30,582 nt of DNA from a virus: the IMG/VR virus record IMGVR_UViG_3300034073_005379, positions 1 to 30,582 of that record; one strand, given 5' to 3'. Every line of letters begins with the position of its first letter. The stretch's first letter is position 1. The translations under genes were made by a program, and so were the position numbers. Below the pieces are notes generated by a model, which saw only the letters and a list, made by a program, of their open reading frames with translations, searched no databases and was not told the DNA's origin. Shown in pieces: positions 13,018-21,377 of the stretch.

Positions 13018-13763
13018 AAAAAGAACTACGTCTATTCAGGTACTCAGGAAACAAATCAAAGCTTCTTCCCCTCTATAAAAGGCCACCAACCGGTACCAAA
13101 AGAGTGGTTGAACCATACCTCGGTTCAGGGGCCTACCTCCTGTCCTGCTCCGAACCCGGTCTAGGTTATGAAATCAATGGTGACCTTGTGGCCATGTGGA
13201 AATGGCTTCAGTCAACCACGCCAGGTGAACTACATGACCTCAACACCGCCGTGGAGGACCTGAAACGAACCGAGAAAAAACCCGATGTTCGTCTGCTAAA
13301 ACTCCCCCTCGGTCCTCAGACCTACGTTCGAATCAACGCCGCATCGGTCATGGTGGGTCAGTTAACGTCATGGAAGATCTATCCTCAAAACAAACTTCCC
13401 ATCGAATCAACGGTACAATGCCTACCACGAATCAAGGACATCGAGGTCATCTATGGTTCATCGACCGATTACACTCACCAGGACGGTGACATGCTCTTCA
13501 TCGATCCTCCCTACGTAGGAACGGTAGGAGGTTACGTGGAAAAATCGAAGAAGAACCACGAAAAATCCTACCATCCTGACGAAACATCCCAACTGATCTC
13601 ATCCACATCCAATCCAATCCTCTTCACCTACGGCACCAATGCTCCCCAGGTATTTCCCAACCTACCCTGGCAGGAGATCAAAACCGTAAAGGTTCCCAAC
13701 CTTCGTTCAGGTGGCACAGTGGATCGAACCGAATGGGCTTCCTACATCAATTGGCCCCAGTGA
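13014..13763 (+). CDS. D12-class DNA adenine N6-methyltransferase (Dam-like)
   Basis: Transfers a methyl group from S-adenosylmethionine to adenine N6 in a specific DNA sequence. In the 249-aa protein the order is typical of the Dam/MboIIA-M1 (alpha) group: FRYSGNKSKLL at 8-18, SAM-binding motif VVEPYLGSGAY at 31-41, GYEINGD at 51-57, and catalytic motif FIDPPY at 162-167. I start at ATG 13014, which overlaps the pilY1-like stop (ATGA) and gives the normal N-terminus; a frame from 12804 adds out-of-frame residues. No restriction endonuclease is adjacent, so it looks like an orphan methylase, possibly shielding phage DNA from host enzymes. The target site cannot be read from the sequence. Confidence 0.9.
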   Translation: MKKELRLFRYSGNKSKLLPLYKRPPTGTKRVVEPYLGSGAYLLSCSEPGLGYEINGDLVAMWKWLQSTTPGELHDLNTAVEDLKRTEKKPDVRLLKLPLGPQTYVRINAASVMVGQLTSWKIYPQNKLPIESTVQCLPRIKDIEVIYGSSTDYTHQDGDMLFIDPPYVGTVGGYVEKSKKNHEKSYHPDETSQLISSTSNPILFTYGTNAPQVFPNLPWQEIKTVKVPNLRSGGTVDRTEWASYINWPQ

Positions 13764-13831
13764 TTCACGAATAAATCACAATAAATTAGGTGGTGAAAAC
13801 CTCATCCCATTTATGTTAGGATTATCTCATA

Positions 13832-14446
13832 ATGATCAGGTTCATCGGTAAGCTGCCCCGTAAGTGTGTTGTGGCCTTCAGCGGTGGTGTTGATTCGGTG
13901 GCCGTGACCGATTTCCTGCTGAATGGAAAGAGGGATGTTCACCTAGCTTTCTTTCACCACGGAACGGAGACCAGCGAGATTGCGCAGGATTTTGCCAGGA
14001 AGTTTGCGATGGAAAGAGGATTGTCCATTTCGTTCGGACGACTCGGTGTGGAAAAGAATCCGGATGAATCGATGGAGGAATTCTGGAGGAACCAACGTTA
14101 TCGATTCCTGGATTCCTATGACTTTCCGGTGATCACAGCGCATCACCTTGGGGATGCCGTGGAGACGTGGATCTTCAACTCCCTGCATGGAAATCCTCGA
14201 ATCCTTCCCTATCGGCGGAACAACGTCATTCGTCCTTTCCTCATCACACCCAAGTCAGAGCTAATCGAATGGGCAACACGGCACAATCTCTCGTGGACCG
14301 AGGATGAATCCAACAACGACTTGAAATACATGAGGAACCTCATCCGGCATAAAATTGTCCCCGAGGCGCTAAAAGTCAACCCAGGTTTGGACAAAGTTGT
14401 CAAGAAGATGTATAGTAAATTGGGCGATACAAATGAGCTTTCTTAA
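13832..14446 (+). CDS. tilS: TilS-like tRNA(Ile)-lysidine synthetase, short form
   Basis: TilS converts C34 of the CAU anticodon in tRNA-Ile2 to lysidine, switching it from AUG/Met to AUA/Ile. This 204-aa protein has the N-type PP-loop SGGVDS at 17-22, the AHHLGDAVETW segment at 103-113 with R-P-F-L soon after (compare AHHxDDQxET ... RPLL in bacterial TilS), and the TilS-specific tail WTEDESNNDLKYMRNLIRH (155-173). Full bacterial enzymes have extra C-terminal domains and ~430 aa; this one keeps only the catalytic core. TGTTAGGAT at 13814-13822 may be its promoter. The tRNA-CAU upstream is an obvious candidate substrate. Confidence in the family is high; activity of the short form is inferred. 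Confidence 0.88.
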   Translation: MIRFIGKLPRKCVVAFSGGVDSVAVTDFLLNGKRDVHLAFFHHGTETSEIAQDFARKFAMERGLSISFGRLGVEKNPDESMEEFWRNQRYRFLDSYDFPVITAHHLGDAVETWIFNSLHGNPRILPYRRNNVIRPFLITPKSELIEWATRHNLSWTEDESNNDLKYMRNLIRHKIVPEALKVNPGLDKVVKKMYSKLGDTNELS

Positions 14447-14693
14447 GAGAACTAATACATTCTTTGAGTTGCGTGTCGATAACCCAGCCACCGGCGTCGT
14501 TTTTGTTCATACGGTGAAACCAAACACACCGTTCATTGTGTGCAGAATAGATGAAAACGAAAACATCTATCGTACATCGATCAATGGAAACATCGAAGTC
14601 TGGGGGAATTTTGATGATTGGCGTGACGAGATTAGACGACGAACCATTGAGGTCGTCTATAATCCTTACGAAAAGAAGACTTCAAAGAAATGA
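14433..14693 (+). CDS. Hypothetical protein, 86 aa
   Basis: I start it at ATG 14433 (MSFLKRTNTFFEL), overlapping the TilS-like gene by 14 nt; the frame from 14397 has no support. It reads as beta strands (FFELRV, VVFVHTV, FIVCRI) followed by a Trp-containing acidic segment (VWGNFDDWRDEIRRR) and a basic end. It ends by ATGA overlap with the SH3-like gene at 14690. Family unknown. Confidence 0.6.
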   Translation: MSFLKRTNTFFELRVDNPATGVVFVHTVKPNTPFIVCRIDENENIYRTSINGNIEVWGNFDDWRDEIRRRTIEVVYNPYEKKTSKK

Positions 14694-14926
14694 AGTCGGG
14701 TGACATTGTTCTTTACGACAGATTCGGCACCGAATGGGATAATTTGTCACCTTCAAATATACCCGATGACTTTGGCATTGGTATCATTCTTGAGGTTATA
14801 AAAGATCCGCCCGGGCGGGATGATGATTCATGTGCACGTATAATGAAAGACGACGGCACACAAGGAACTTTTTCATTATCTTATTTGGTTAGACTTGATT
14901 CTTTCGATAAAAAAGAAGAAACATGA
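14690..14926 (+). CDS. SH3/KOW-like small protein, 78 aa
   Basis: It starts by ATGA overlap. The sequence MKSGDIVLYDRFG, then FGIGIILEVIKDPPG, then ARIMKDDGTQGTFSLSYLVRL follows the same plan as the cluster at 1927-6480, particularly the gene at 3369 (G-V-V-L-E-V-E-R-D-P and M-N-D-G-R-T-E-G). The family is thus scattered around the genome as well as tandem. It is followed by a two-way terminator. Confidence 0.7.
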   Translation: MKSGDIVLYDRFGTEWDNLSPSNIPDDFGIGIILEVIKDPPGRDDDSCARIMKDDGTQGTFSLSYLVRLDSFDKKEET

Positions 14927-14960
14927 CTGTTTCGAAATCATCATGACTTCTTAAAAAAGT

Positions 14961-14986
14961 TTTGCGGCAAGTATACTTGCCGCAAA
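14961..14986. terminator. Bidirectional terminator between convergent operons
   Basis: TTTGCGGCAAG (14961-14971) pairs perfectly with CTTGCCGCAAA (14976-14986) around a TATA loop. It is flanked by an A-run on the left (a T-run for the minus strand) and AGTTT on the right. It lies exactly between the plus-strand gene ending at 14926 and the minus-strand prkA gene ending at 15012. It looks stronger for the minus strand. Confidence 0.8.
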
Positions 14987-15011
14987 GTTTAACCTTTAGC
15001 TTTGCTGTTTA

Positions 15012-16946
15012 TCAGCTGTCACGCCACAGGTTGTTTGAGGCAAATACCAATATTTCTTCTGCGCTTTCTGCGTTGTATCCGTAATTTTTGACGAGAGTCT
15101 CAACCATCTCGTTGTACTTCTCCTTCTGTTCTTCGTCTCGTGTCTTACTCTTGGTGACGACGCGGGCGAGAGACTTGACCGACGAGATGAGGTAGGATTC
15201 GATGGCCTCACGGAGTGGTTCATATGAACGGAATCCGACCTTCTCACCACGTCTCATCTTGGCGAACATGTAGGCTGCGACGTCTGAACGGAAACCATCA
15301 CGGGCCGATCCGCTGATGCCGATCTGTTCCTCGATGGACGACATGAACTGTTCGTCAGGTTTACGCTCCTCCTTGGTGACACGATCCTTTAGCTTAATGC
15401 GGGTCGTATAGGCCTCTGCGTTGTCGAGGTAGGTGTCAAAGAGAGACTGGGCCTGTTCCTCGTAGGCGGAGATGAAAGCCTTGGCAATCTCGTTCTCGAG
15501 GATCTTTAGGTATTCCTCCCGAACAATCTTCTGAAGGATCTCAAGGCAACGGGTCTTGAACGTCTCATCGTTGATCTGTTCCTTGACCATTCGGGTCAGA
15601 GATTCCATCACCGATATCGGGGTTATCATACCCTTGTCGCTGGAGGTCAAGGCGTTGTCGAGAGCCTTGGTGATGAAACGGGTGGAGATGCCGTCCATTC
15701 CTTCATGCTTCGCCTCTTCGCGAAGGTCCTTGATGTCCACCTTACGAACTCGTCCCTTCTCCAGGACGTCTTCGCCATTGTAGATCTTCATCTTTGTGAG
15801 AGGATCACACTTGGCCGAGGGCTTCAGGCGGCTCATGACCGAGAACATCGAGGCGACCTTGAGGGTGTGAGGGGCGATGTGCGCCTTGAAGTCCGACTTG
15901 CCGAGCATCTTCTCGTAGATCTTTACTTCCTGGTCCACCTCGAGGCAGTAAGGAACTGCGACTTTGACGATGCGGTCCATGATGGCCTCGTTGGTGTGTT
16001 CACTCTGGAAGCGGTTCCATTCAGCCTCGTTGCAATGTGCAAGGATGACACCATCGAAGTGAAGCATGTCCGACTTGCCAGGTGAGGGAACCCTCTTCTC
16101 CTGTGTTGCAGTGATGATGGTGTGGAGGAATTCAATCTCATTCTTGAAGACCTCAACCAGCTCCACGATGCCGCGGTTGCCGACGTTGAATGCACCCGTG
16201 AGGCTCAGTGCCCGTGGGTCGTCCTCAGCAAACTTGTCGAGCTTGGAGATGTCGACCGAACCGATGAGGACCGAGACGTCCTGCGAGTTGGCGTCCATTG
16301 GAGGAACGGCTGCCACCCCTCGGCGGCCTCTCTGTGAGAACGATGTTTCTTCAATCTCAAAGTCTTCATACTTACCGGCATAGTCATTGAGAAGCTTGTG
16401 ACGTGCAACTGGAGAGATGTCGCCGTCGATCTTTACCCCTAGGGCTTTTTCGAACTCCGGACGAAGAGAGCGTGGAACTAACTGAAGAGGCTCTCCACGA
16501 TGTGGATCCCCTTTTAGATGGTAGTACTTCTTTCCTTCTAAGGCCCGCTTGATGTGTTCTGTGAGGGCAGACTTGCCGGCGCCGACAGGTCCCATCAGGA
16601 GAAGAACCTGGCGAGATTCCTCACCCTTGTGTGCAGCTGATGAAAGGAATGACATCACCTTCTCAACAACATTTTCCATACCAAAAAATTCGTTTTCAAA
16701 GTACTTGTAAATCTTTATTTGTTCACCATCAAAGATCTTGAACTTACGAGAATCAGTGTCTGACATCGTATACGAACCGTGTTCGTCGATCGCCTCATAA
16801 AGCCTCCGATGGGCCGACTTGACCAAAGAAGGATCCTTTTCGACGAGGTCGACGTAATCCATCAGTGTTCCTGAAAACTTTTTATTCTTTGCCGACTCTG
16901 CCCGAGCAGACTCGATGTGCTTTAGCAATTCCTTTTTAACGCTCAT
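15012..16946 (-). CDS. prkA: PrkA family serine protein kinase (AAA+)
   Basis: A 644-aa homologue of PrkA/YeaG. The order of conserved blocks is that of the family: FFGMENVVEKVMSFL (~88-102), Walker A G-P-V-G-A-G-K-S at 119-126, then DVSVLIGSVDISKLDKFAEDDPRA and VELVEVFKNEIEFLHTIITATQE, HFDGVILAHCNEAEW with NEAIMDRI, VPYCLEVDQEVKIYEKML, and GMDGISTRF. The C-terminal part matches the kinase-like domain up to NLWRDS. Length is normal (E. coli 640). I start at 16946 (MSVKKELLKHI), with GAAGGAT upstream; 20 further codons are open but lack support. PrkA acts in starvation and spore responses, partly as kinase and perhaps with ATP-dependent protease activity. It is the last gene of a three-gene operon. 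Confidence 0.95.
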   Translation of the reverse strand: MSVKKELLKHIESARAESAKNKKFSGTLMDYVDLVEKDPSLVKSAHRRLYEAIDEHGSYTMSDTDSRKFKIFDGEQIKIYKYFENEFFGMENVVEKVMSFLSSAAHKGEESRQVLLLMGPVGAGKSALTEHIKRALEGKKYYHLKGDPHRGEPLQLVPRSLRPEFEKALGVKIDGDISPVARHKLLNDYAGKYEDFEIEETSFSQRGRRGVAAVPPMDANSQDVSVLIGSVDISKLDKFAEDDPRALSLTGAFNVGNRGIVELVEVFKNEIEFLHTIITATQEKRVPSPGKSDMLHFDGVILAHCNEAEWNRFQSEHTNEAIMDRIVKVAVPYCLEVDQEVKIYEKMLGKSDFKAHIAPHTLKVASMFSVMSRLKPSAKCDPLTKMKIYNGEDVLEKGRVRKVDIKDLREEAKHEGMDGISTRFITKALDNALTSSDKGMITPISVMESLTRMVKEQINDETFKTRCLEILQKIVREEYLKILENEIAKAFISAYEEQAQSLFDTYLDNAEAYTTRIKLKDRVTKEERKPDEQFMSSIEEQIGISGSARDGFRSDVAAYMFAKMRRGEKVGFRSYEPLREAIESYLISSVKSLARVVTKSKTRDEEQKEKYNEMVETLVKNYGYNAESAEEILVFASNNLWRDS

Positions 16947-16980
16947 AGCAGTTTCTATCCTTCTAGCATGTAGCTGTAAA

Positions 16981-18285
16981 TCAAATTTCCCAAGTTTCTT
17001 CTTCAATTATAGTAAAGAACTGTACAGGCGCATCCCACAAAGATTTTAGATGTCGTACAACTTCATTAGCATGCGAAAGTTCCAGATCTCTTCCATCGTG
17101 TTCATGTCTCACGACCAAAGTCCCATCTCTTTTTACATTATCAACGAAGACCGCCGGGATTGATCCGCCACCGACCTGCTTTACTAGGTCTCTTTTAACG
17201 TCTTCCCAGCCTAATTCATCAGAAACTTCATCGACAGTTATTCCGTCTTTTTTCTTCGAAGAGTAGGTAAATAGATTTAAGTCAACGCAATCTTCTTCTG
17301 TCAGATATTGCCTGATAAAAGAAGCATCATGACAAACCTCTCGCGCAAGAAAACACTCTTCTATACCGTGTCGCTCTTTGATTCTCTGGAAGAGATGGAA
17401 CCCTAAATGATAAGGATTGATCGCACCGATGTGGGGTCTCACGACCTGATTGTGCATCTTGATAAAAGGTAGATGCATTTCGTCAGGCAGGTCCAGTTCG
17501 TTGCACATCGTGTAGTGCCAATATGACGCCCACCCTTCATTCATCACCTTCGTCTGAATCTGTGGCCAGAAGTATTGACCCTCATCACGACAAACCTCTA
17601 TAATGTCACGTTTCCAGCTCGGTAATTTGCCGTATTCAGATATGAAACCTAAAACATCGTAGTCAGGCTCTAACGGAATCTTCGTAATGTCAATGCCTTT
17701 GTATTTTTCATCTTTATCGTTATTGATAAGCTCGATGTATTCAGCTTTTAGCTCTTCGTGAGTTCTTCTTGTTTGTCCATACTTTGTCGTCTGAAACTGG
17801 ATCGCATGGCAAGCGTCTATCACCTCTTCTACCAGCTCAACCCCGATGTTTGGATTTTCGATATAGGATTGAATCCTCTTCTTTGCCGCCCTGAACCTAG
17901 GAACGACCGTTTCAGGTCGTGTCTTTCGAAACATTCGATTGTTCTTGAAGAAATCGCTGTGTCCCACACAATGTGCCATGATGAGAATCTGAAGATACAG
18001 CGGATTTTCCCTCATCAGGTACGCGATAGAAGGATCGCTGTTGATGATTAGTTCGTAGGGCAGGCCTTCCATGCCGAGGTTGTATCGATGGATCGTCTGT
18101 TCAAACGTCTTGCCGTACGACCAATGATCGAAGTGTGTTGGAAGACCATGGTACGACATGGCACCGATCATAGAGTAATAATCTAAAGTTTCATAGGCAA
18201 TGTCAAACCAGTCAAGTCCATGACTCTTGGCCATCTTACAGATCTTTTCGTCCCATTGCGTTAGGGTGTCTAAGGAATAATCCAT
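16981..18285 (-). CDS. spoVR: SpoVR/YcgB family protein
   Basis: A 434-aa member of the SpoVR family, needed for cortex formation in Bacillus and present in many non-sporing bacteria with prkA and yeaH; its biochemistry is unknown. Family blocks are easy to see: LDWFDIAYETLDYYSMIGAMSYHGLP, SYGKTFEQT, GLPYELIINSDPSIAYLM, the MAHCVGHSDFFKNNRMF segment, MNEGWASYWHY and NPYHLGFHLFQRI. It is a little shorter than E. coli YcgB (~510). It lies 1 nt after the yeaH-like gene and 34 nt before prkA, so the three are almost certainly co-transcribed. Confidence 0.95.
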   Translation of the reverse strand: MDYSLDTLTQWDEKICKMAKSHGLDWFDIAYETLDYYSMIGAMSYHGLPTHFDHWSYGKTFEQTIHRYNLGMEGLPYELIINSDPSIAYLMRENPLYLQILIMAHCVGHSDFFKNNRMFRKTRPETVVPRFRAAKKRIQSYIENPNIGVELVEEVIDACHAIQFQTTKYGQTRRTHEELKAEYIELINNDKDEKYKGIDITKIPLEPDYDVLGFISEYGKLPSWKRDIIEVCRDEGQYFWPQIQTKVMNEGWASYWHYTMCNELDLPDEMHLPFIKMHNQVVRPHIGAINPYHLGFHLFQRIKERHGIEECFLAREVCHDASFIRQYLTEEDCVDLNLFTYSSKKKDGITVDEVSDELGWEDVKRDLVKQVGGGSIPAVFVDNVKRDGTLVVRHEHDGRDLELSHANEVVRHLKSLWDAPVQFFTIIEEETWEI

Positions 18286-18286
18286 T

Positions 18287-19456
18287 TTATTTTTCCTTTA
18301 ATGAACTGCCTAGCAAACTAAGAAAGGCAGGCCATACGTCGTCTTTTCCTTTGATCGTCACCTGTTTCATTTTATTACAGACCAACGGTCGTAGCACTTC
18401 GTGCAGTTTACCTGTTCCATTTACCCATGACGTGTCAGGATCTATTTCACAATAGCCATACAACTGAACGACCTCGAGGAGTTTTCTGCCTTCTTTGAGT
18501 ATCACTTCGTTGTCGTGTCCGAAGTTGTCGCCGTCGCTGCCTTGAAAAACATAAATGTTCCAGGATTCAGGATGATATCTCTTTGAGATGACGTCTAAAG
18601 TTAATGTCAACGCCGTCGACGCAATCGTTCCTCCGTTGGTCGCCTCAGTAAAAAACCCTTTTTCATCAACTTCACGTGCTTCCGTGTCGTGTGTAATGAA
18701 AACGACGTCAACCGTGTCGTACTTCATTCTAATGAACTGATAGAGCAAAAAGTAAAAAGATCTTGCAAGAAACTTTTTATCCTGCGACATCGAGCCGCTA
18801 ACATCCATCAAGAAAAATATGACGGCGTTGGTGCATGGTTTTGGCGTCAACTTATAATGACGGTACTTCAGATCGTCTTCATGAAAAGAAAAAGTTTCGT
18901 CCTCTTCGGCTTTTTCAGGATCGAAGCCCGCCGCCTTCATTCTTTTTATGCGTGCGATCGCAGACTTCTTTCTGTCCAATCGTGGTAGGATGCCTTCTGT
19001 CCTGTAACCTTTTCTCTTTAGCTTTTCTGTGCTGATGTTTGCTAATTGTCTCTTTTGAAGCTCAGGCAATTGCAATTCAGAGAAGAGGTACTCCGCCAAT
19101 TCTTCTAAAGTGATCTCAACATCATAATACTCTTCACCTTTTTGGTCACTGGCCTTTTGTGGTTGGCCATCGTCTTGGTCCTGCGGCTCACCGATCTTTT
19201 GGCCTCTCTTGACGTCTTTACCTGGTGCTGACCCTACCTGCTTATTCCCGTTGTTCGTTCCGTATACGAACTTGTATTCCTTGATGCCGCGGACGGGTAT
19301 CCTGAACTTCTTCTTACCATCCTGCCCAATGATTGATTCATCAGCGACTATGTGATGTATGCCTTCACGTATGGCCTTTTCAATCTTCTGCTTGTGTCGC
19401 CTTCTGTCAGATGCCGATCTATCAGCGATCGTCTTGTGTTCCCTGAATATTGACAT
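18287..19456 (-). CDS. yeaH: DUF444 protein (YeaH/YhbH family), VWA-like
   Basis: A 389-aa protein of the YeaH/YhbH family, the usual genetic partner of prkA. The N-terminus has the typical basic ADRSASDRRRHKQKIEKAIR. A Gly/Gln/Asp-rich linker follows (about 66-108, with KIGEPQDQDDGQPQK), then the ILPRLDRKKSAIARIKR block. A VWA-like domain carries MIDAS D-V-S-G-S at 218-222 and the segment VVFITHDTEAREVDE with FF ... TNGGT. Length is close to YhbH (~390). It is the first gene of the operon, with an exact TATAAT eleven bases before its ATG and no Shine-Dalgarno. Its role, perhaps as partner or target of PrkA, is not settled in any organism. Confidence 0.95.
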   Translation of the reverse strand: MSIFREHKTIADRSASDRRRHKQKIEKAIREGIHHIVADESIIGQDGKKKFRIPVRGIKEYKFVYGTNNGNKQVGSAPGKDVKRGQKIGEPQDQDDGQPQKASDQKGEEYYDVEITLEELAEYLFSELQLPELQKRQLANISTEKLKRKGYRTEGILPRLDRKKSAIARIKRMKAAGFDPEKAEEDETFSFHEDDLKYRHYKLTPKPCTNAVIFFLMDVSGSMSQDKKFLARSFYFLLYQFIRMKYDTVDVVFITHDTEAREVDEKGFFTEATNGGTIASTALTLTLDVISKRYHPESWNIYVFQGSDGDNFGHDNEVILKEGRKLLEVVQLYGYCEIDPDTSWVNGTGKLHEVLRPLVCNKMKQVTIKGKDDVWPAFLSLLGSSLKEK

Positions 19457-19584
19457 TGTTAATTCACATTATAATTTGTTATCACGAAAAAGAAATGCGA
19501 TTGCGTTTTTATACAGGCACTTTCGTGTAAATATGTCTCCCGTTATGATAATCCTTCAGCTAACAAGGAAAGAGGTCAATAGAA
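19457..19584. promoter_or_regulatory. Divergent promoter region, yeaH operon / nei
   Basis: 128 bp separate the two oppositely directed units. For the minus strand an exact TATAAT (plus-strand ATTATA at 19468-19473) lies 11 nt before the yeaH-like ATG. For the plus strand TATGATAAT at 19544-19552 offers a -10, and AAGGAAAGAGG is a strong ribosome-binding site for the glycosylase gene. No convincing -35 is seen on either strand. Confidence 0.5.
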
Positions 19585-20403
19585 ATGCCTGAAGGCCCTG
19601 AACTACGACATTCGCGCGACGTGCTTCGTGAAACTATTAAAGGAAAAACGATCACGAAAATGTCAACGACAGAATCGGGTAGGTATAAATCAAAGATGCC
19701 TGAGGGCATGCAACTCGTTCTGCAGGAATTGCCCGCCAAGGTCACTGAGATCGACGTCAAGGGAAAGTTCATGTGGTGGACCCTGCAAGGAAAGACACAA
19801 ACGTGGCGCATGTGGACGACTTATGGCATGTCAGGCCAATGGTCGCTGAAACCGAAGCAACACACGTGTTTCGTTATTGATTTTGGCGACAAGCAGGCAT
19901 TCTTTGTCGACCCCCGGCACTTTGGTACAATCAAGTTCACGTGCGACGAAAAAGAGCATGAGGCCAAGCTAGCATCGCTCGGCCCCGATGTGTTAGAGGA
20001 TCCCCCGTTGTCGCCAGAATTATTCGCGGAAAGAATCCTATTGAAACCCCATCGAACAATTTCTGAAGTTCTTATGGACCAACGATGCATCTCTGGGGTT
20101 GGCAATTATCTCAAAGCAGAAGCCTTGTATCGTGCCGGCATTTCACCGCATCGTCCTGTGATCAACATGAACGCCAATGAGATAGAAAAGCTGTGGGCGG
20201 AAGTCATTTTGTCGTGCAGAGAATCTTATGCAGATCACGGCGCGTCTGTTCGGACGTACAAGACCGTCGACGACAAATCAGGAAAAAGTCAATTTAGCTT
20301 TAGGGTCTATAATCGAAAGGTGTGTGAAAAAGGCCATGCGACGTCGCGAGAAGAGACGCTGGACAACAGAACCTCTTGGTGGTGCAAAGAGTGTCAGCAC
20401 TGA
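19585..20403 (+). CDS. Fpg/Nei family DNA glycosylase
   Basis: A base-excision repair enzyme, DNA glycosylase/AP lyase for oxidised bases, 272 aa. After Met removal the catalytic Pro and Glu (M-P-E-G-P-E) are in place, and K60 of VKGKFMWW is the conserved N-domain lysine. The helix-two-turn-helix includes ISGVGNYLKAEALYRAGISP (169-188). The C-terminal finger carries Cys247, His251, Cys267 and Cys270 around Arg262 (NRTSWWCKEC), a C-x3-H/C-x2-C form of the usual four-Cys finger. I would place it closer to Nei than to Fpg from GVGNYLKAE. It has a strong ribosome-binding site and is followed after 17 nt by the UV endonuclease gene; together they look like a repair unit. Confidence 0.92.
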   Translation: MPEGPELRHSRDVLRETIKGKTITKMSTTESGRYKSKMPEGMQLVLQELPAKVTEIDVKGKFMWWTLQGKTQTWRMWTTYGMSGQWSLKPKQHTCFVIDFGDKQAFFVDPRHFGTIKFTCDEKEHEAKLASLGPDVLEDPPLSPELFAERILLKPHRTISEVLMDQRCISGVGNYLKAEALYRAGISPHRPVINMNANEIEKLWAEVILSCRESYADHGASVRTYKTVDDKSGKSQFSFRVYNRKVCEKGHATSREETLDNRTSWWCKECQH

Positions 20404-20420
20404 GGTAATATCAAAATCAC

Positions 20421-21353
20421 ATGACCACAGGAATTTGCTGTCACTGGCTCGAGGAGAAGATCCATCCTCGTTCTGAAAAACGTGAATGGGTCAACATCTT
20501 CGATGAAAAAACGCTGCAGCTCGGAAGGTACAAACAAGGAAAATACTCTTCTGAGTCCATCAAATCCTTATACGTTCATAACGTTAAGAGGCTGGCCGAG
20601 ATGCTTCCGATGATGCATTCTCAAGGCGTCGCTCTGTTTCGAATTTCTTCCGCTATGTTTCCTTTGGCTGATCTTGTCGATCGATCACTATGGGACAACG
20701 CTGACGTCTTGCTTCACCTCAAGTCTGCAGGCGACTTTATCAAGTCCAACGACATACGTGTCACGACGCATCCTGGTCAGTTTTGCGTCCTGTCATCTGA
20801 CTCTGACGACGTGGTGCACAAGGCTTTTGTAGAACTAAACACCCATGCGTGGATGTTCGATGCAATGGGTCTCGATGAAAGTCCGCGATACGCCATCAAT
20901 ATCCACGGAGGAAAGACAGACAGGGCGTCAAGGTTGATAGATCAGATCAAGTCGTTGCCGCCCAACGTCAAAAAGCGTTTGACACTTGAGAACTGCGAAA
21001 CTGCGTATTCAGTTGTCGACCTGCTGCATGTTTACATGGAAACGGGTGTGCCAATCGTCTTTGATTCGCACCATCATGTTTTTAACGATGGAGGTGTCGA
21101 CCTTGCAGACGCGTACTCAGCAGCGGTTGAGACATGGCCAAACGGAATCAAGCCTCTGCAGCACATCAGCAACACAGATCCAAGCTGTGTGAATGGATCT
21201 TTTACCGATAGAAGAAAACATAGTAACATGATTCATTATGTTCCTGATGTTCAATTGCAAGGTCTGAGGGACGACACGATCGATGTGGAGGTGGAGGCAA
21301 AACTAAAAAATATTGCGGTGTATGATATGCGAAAGAAATTCGAAATTAGATGA
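20421..21353 (+). CDS. uvsE: UV damage endonuclease UvdE/UvsE
   Basis: A TIM-barrel endonuclease of 310 aa that nicks DNA 5' to UV photoproducts, an alternative to UvrABC repair. Family motifs appear in order: GICCHWLEEK at the start (compare GYCC in relatives), FRISSAMFPL (73-82), THPGQFCVLS (116-125), INIHGGK (159-165), LTLENCE (187-193) and IVFDSHHHVF (212-221), which together supply the metal-binding His, Glu and Asp residues. It probably shares a transcript with the Nei-type gene upstream. Phage copies of this enzyme fit exposure of virions to sunlight, for example in surface waters. Confidence 0.93.
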   Translation: MTTGICCHWLEEKIHPRSEKREWVNIFDEKTLQLGRYKQGKYSSESIKSLYVHNVKRLAEMLPMMHSQGVALFRISSAMFPLADLVDRSLWDNADVLLHLKSAGDFIKSNDIRVTTHPGQFCVLSSDSDDVVHKAFVELNTHAWMFDAMGLDESPRYAINIHGGKTDRASRLIDQIKSLPPNVKKRLTLENCETAYSVVDLLHVYMETGVPIVFDSHHHVFNDGGVDLADAYSAAVETWPNGIKPLQHISNTDPSCVNGSFTDRRKHSNMIHYVPDVQLQGLRDDTIDVEVEAKLKNIAVYDMRKKFEIR

Positions 21354-21377
21354 AATGCAATGGTCAAGAAGGTACTT

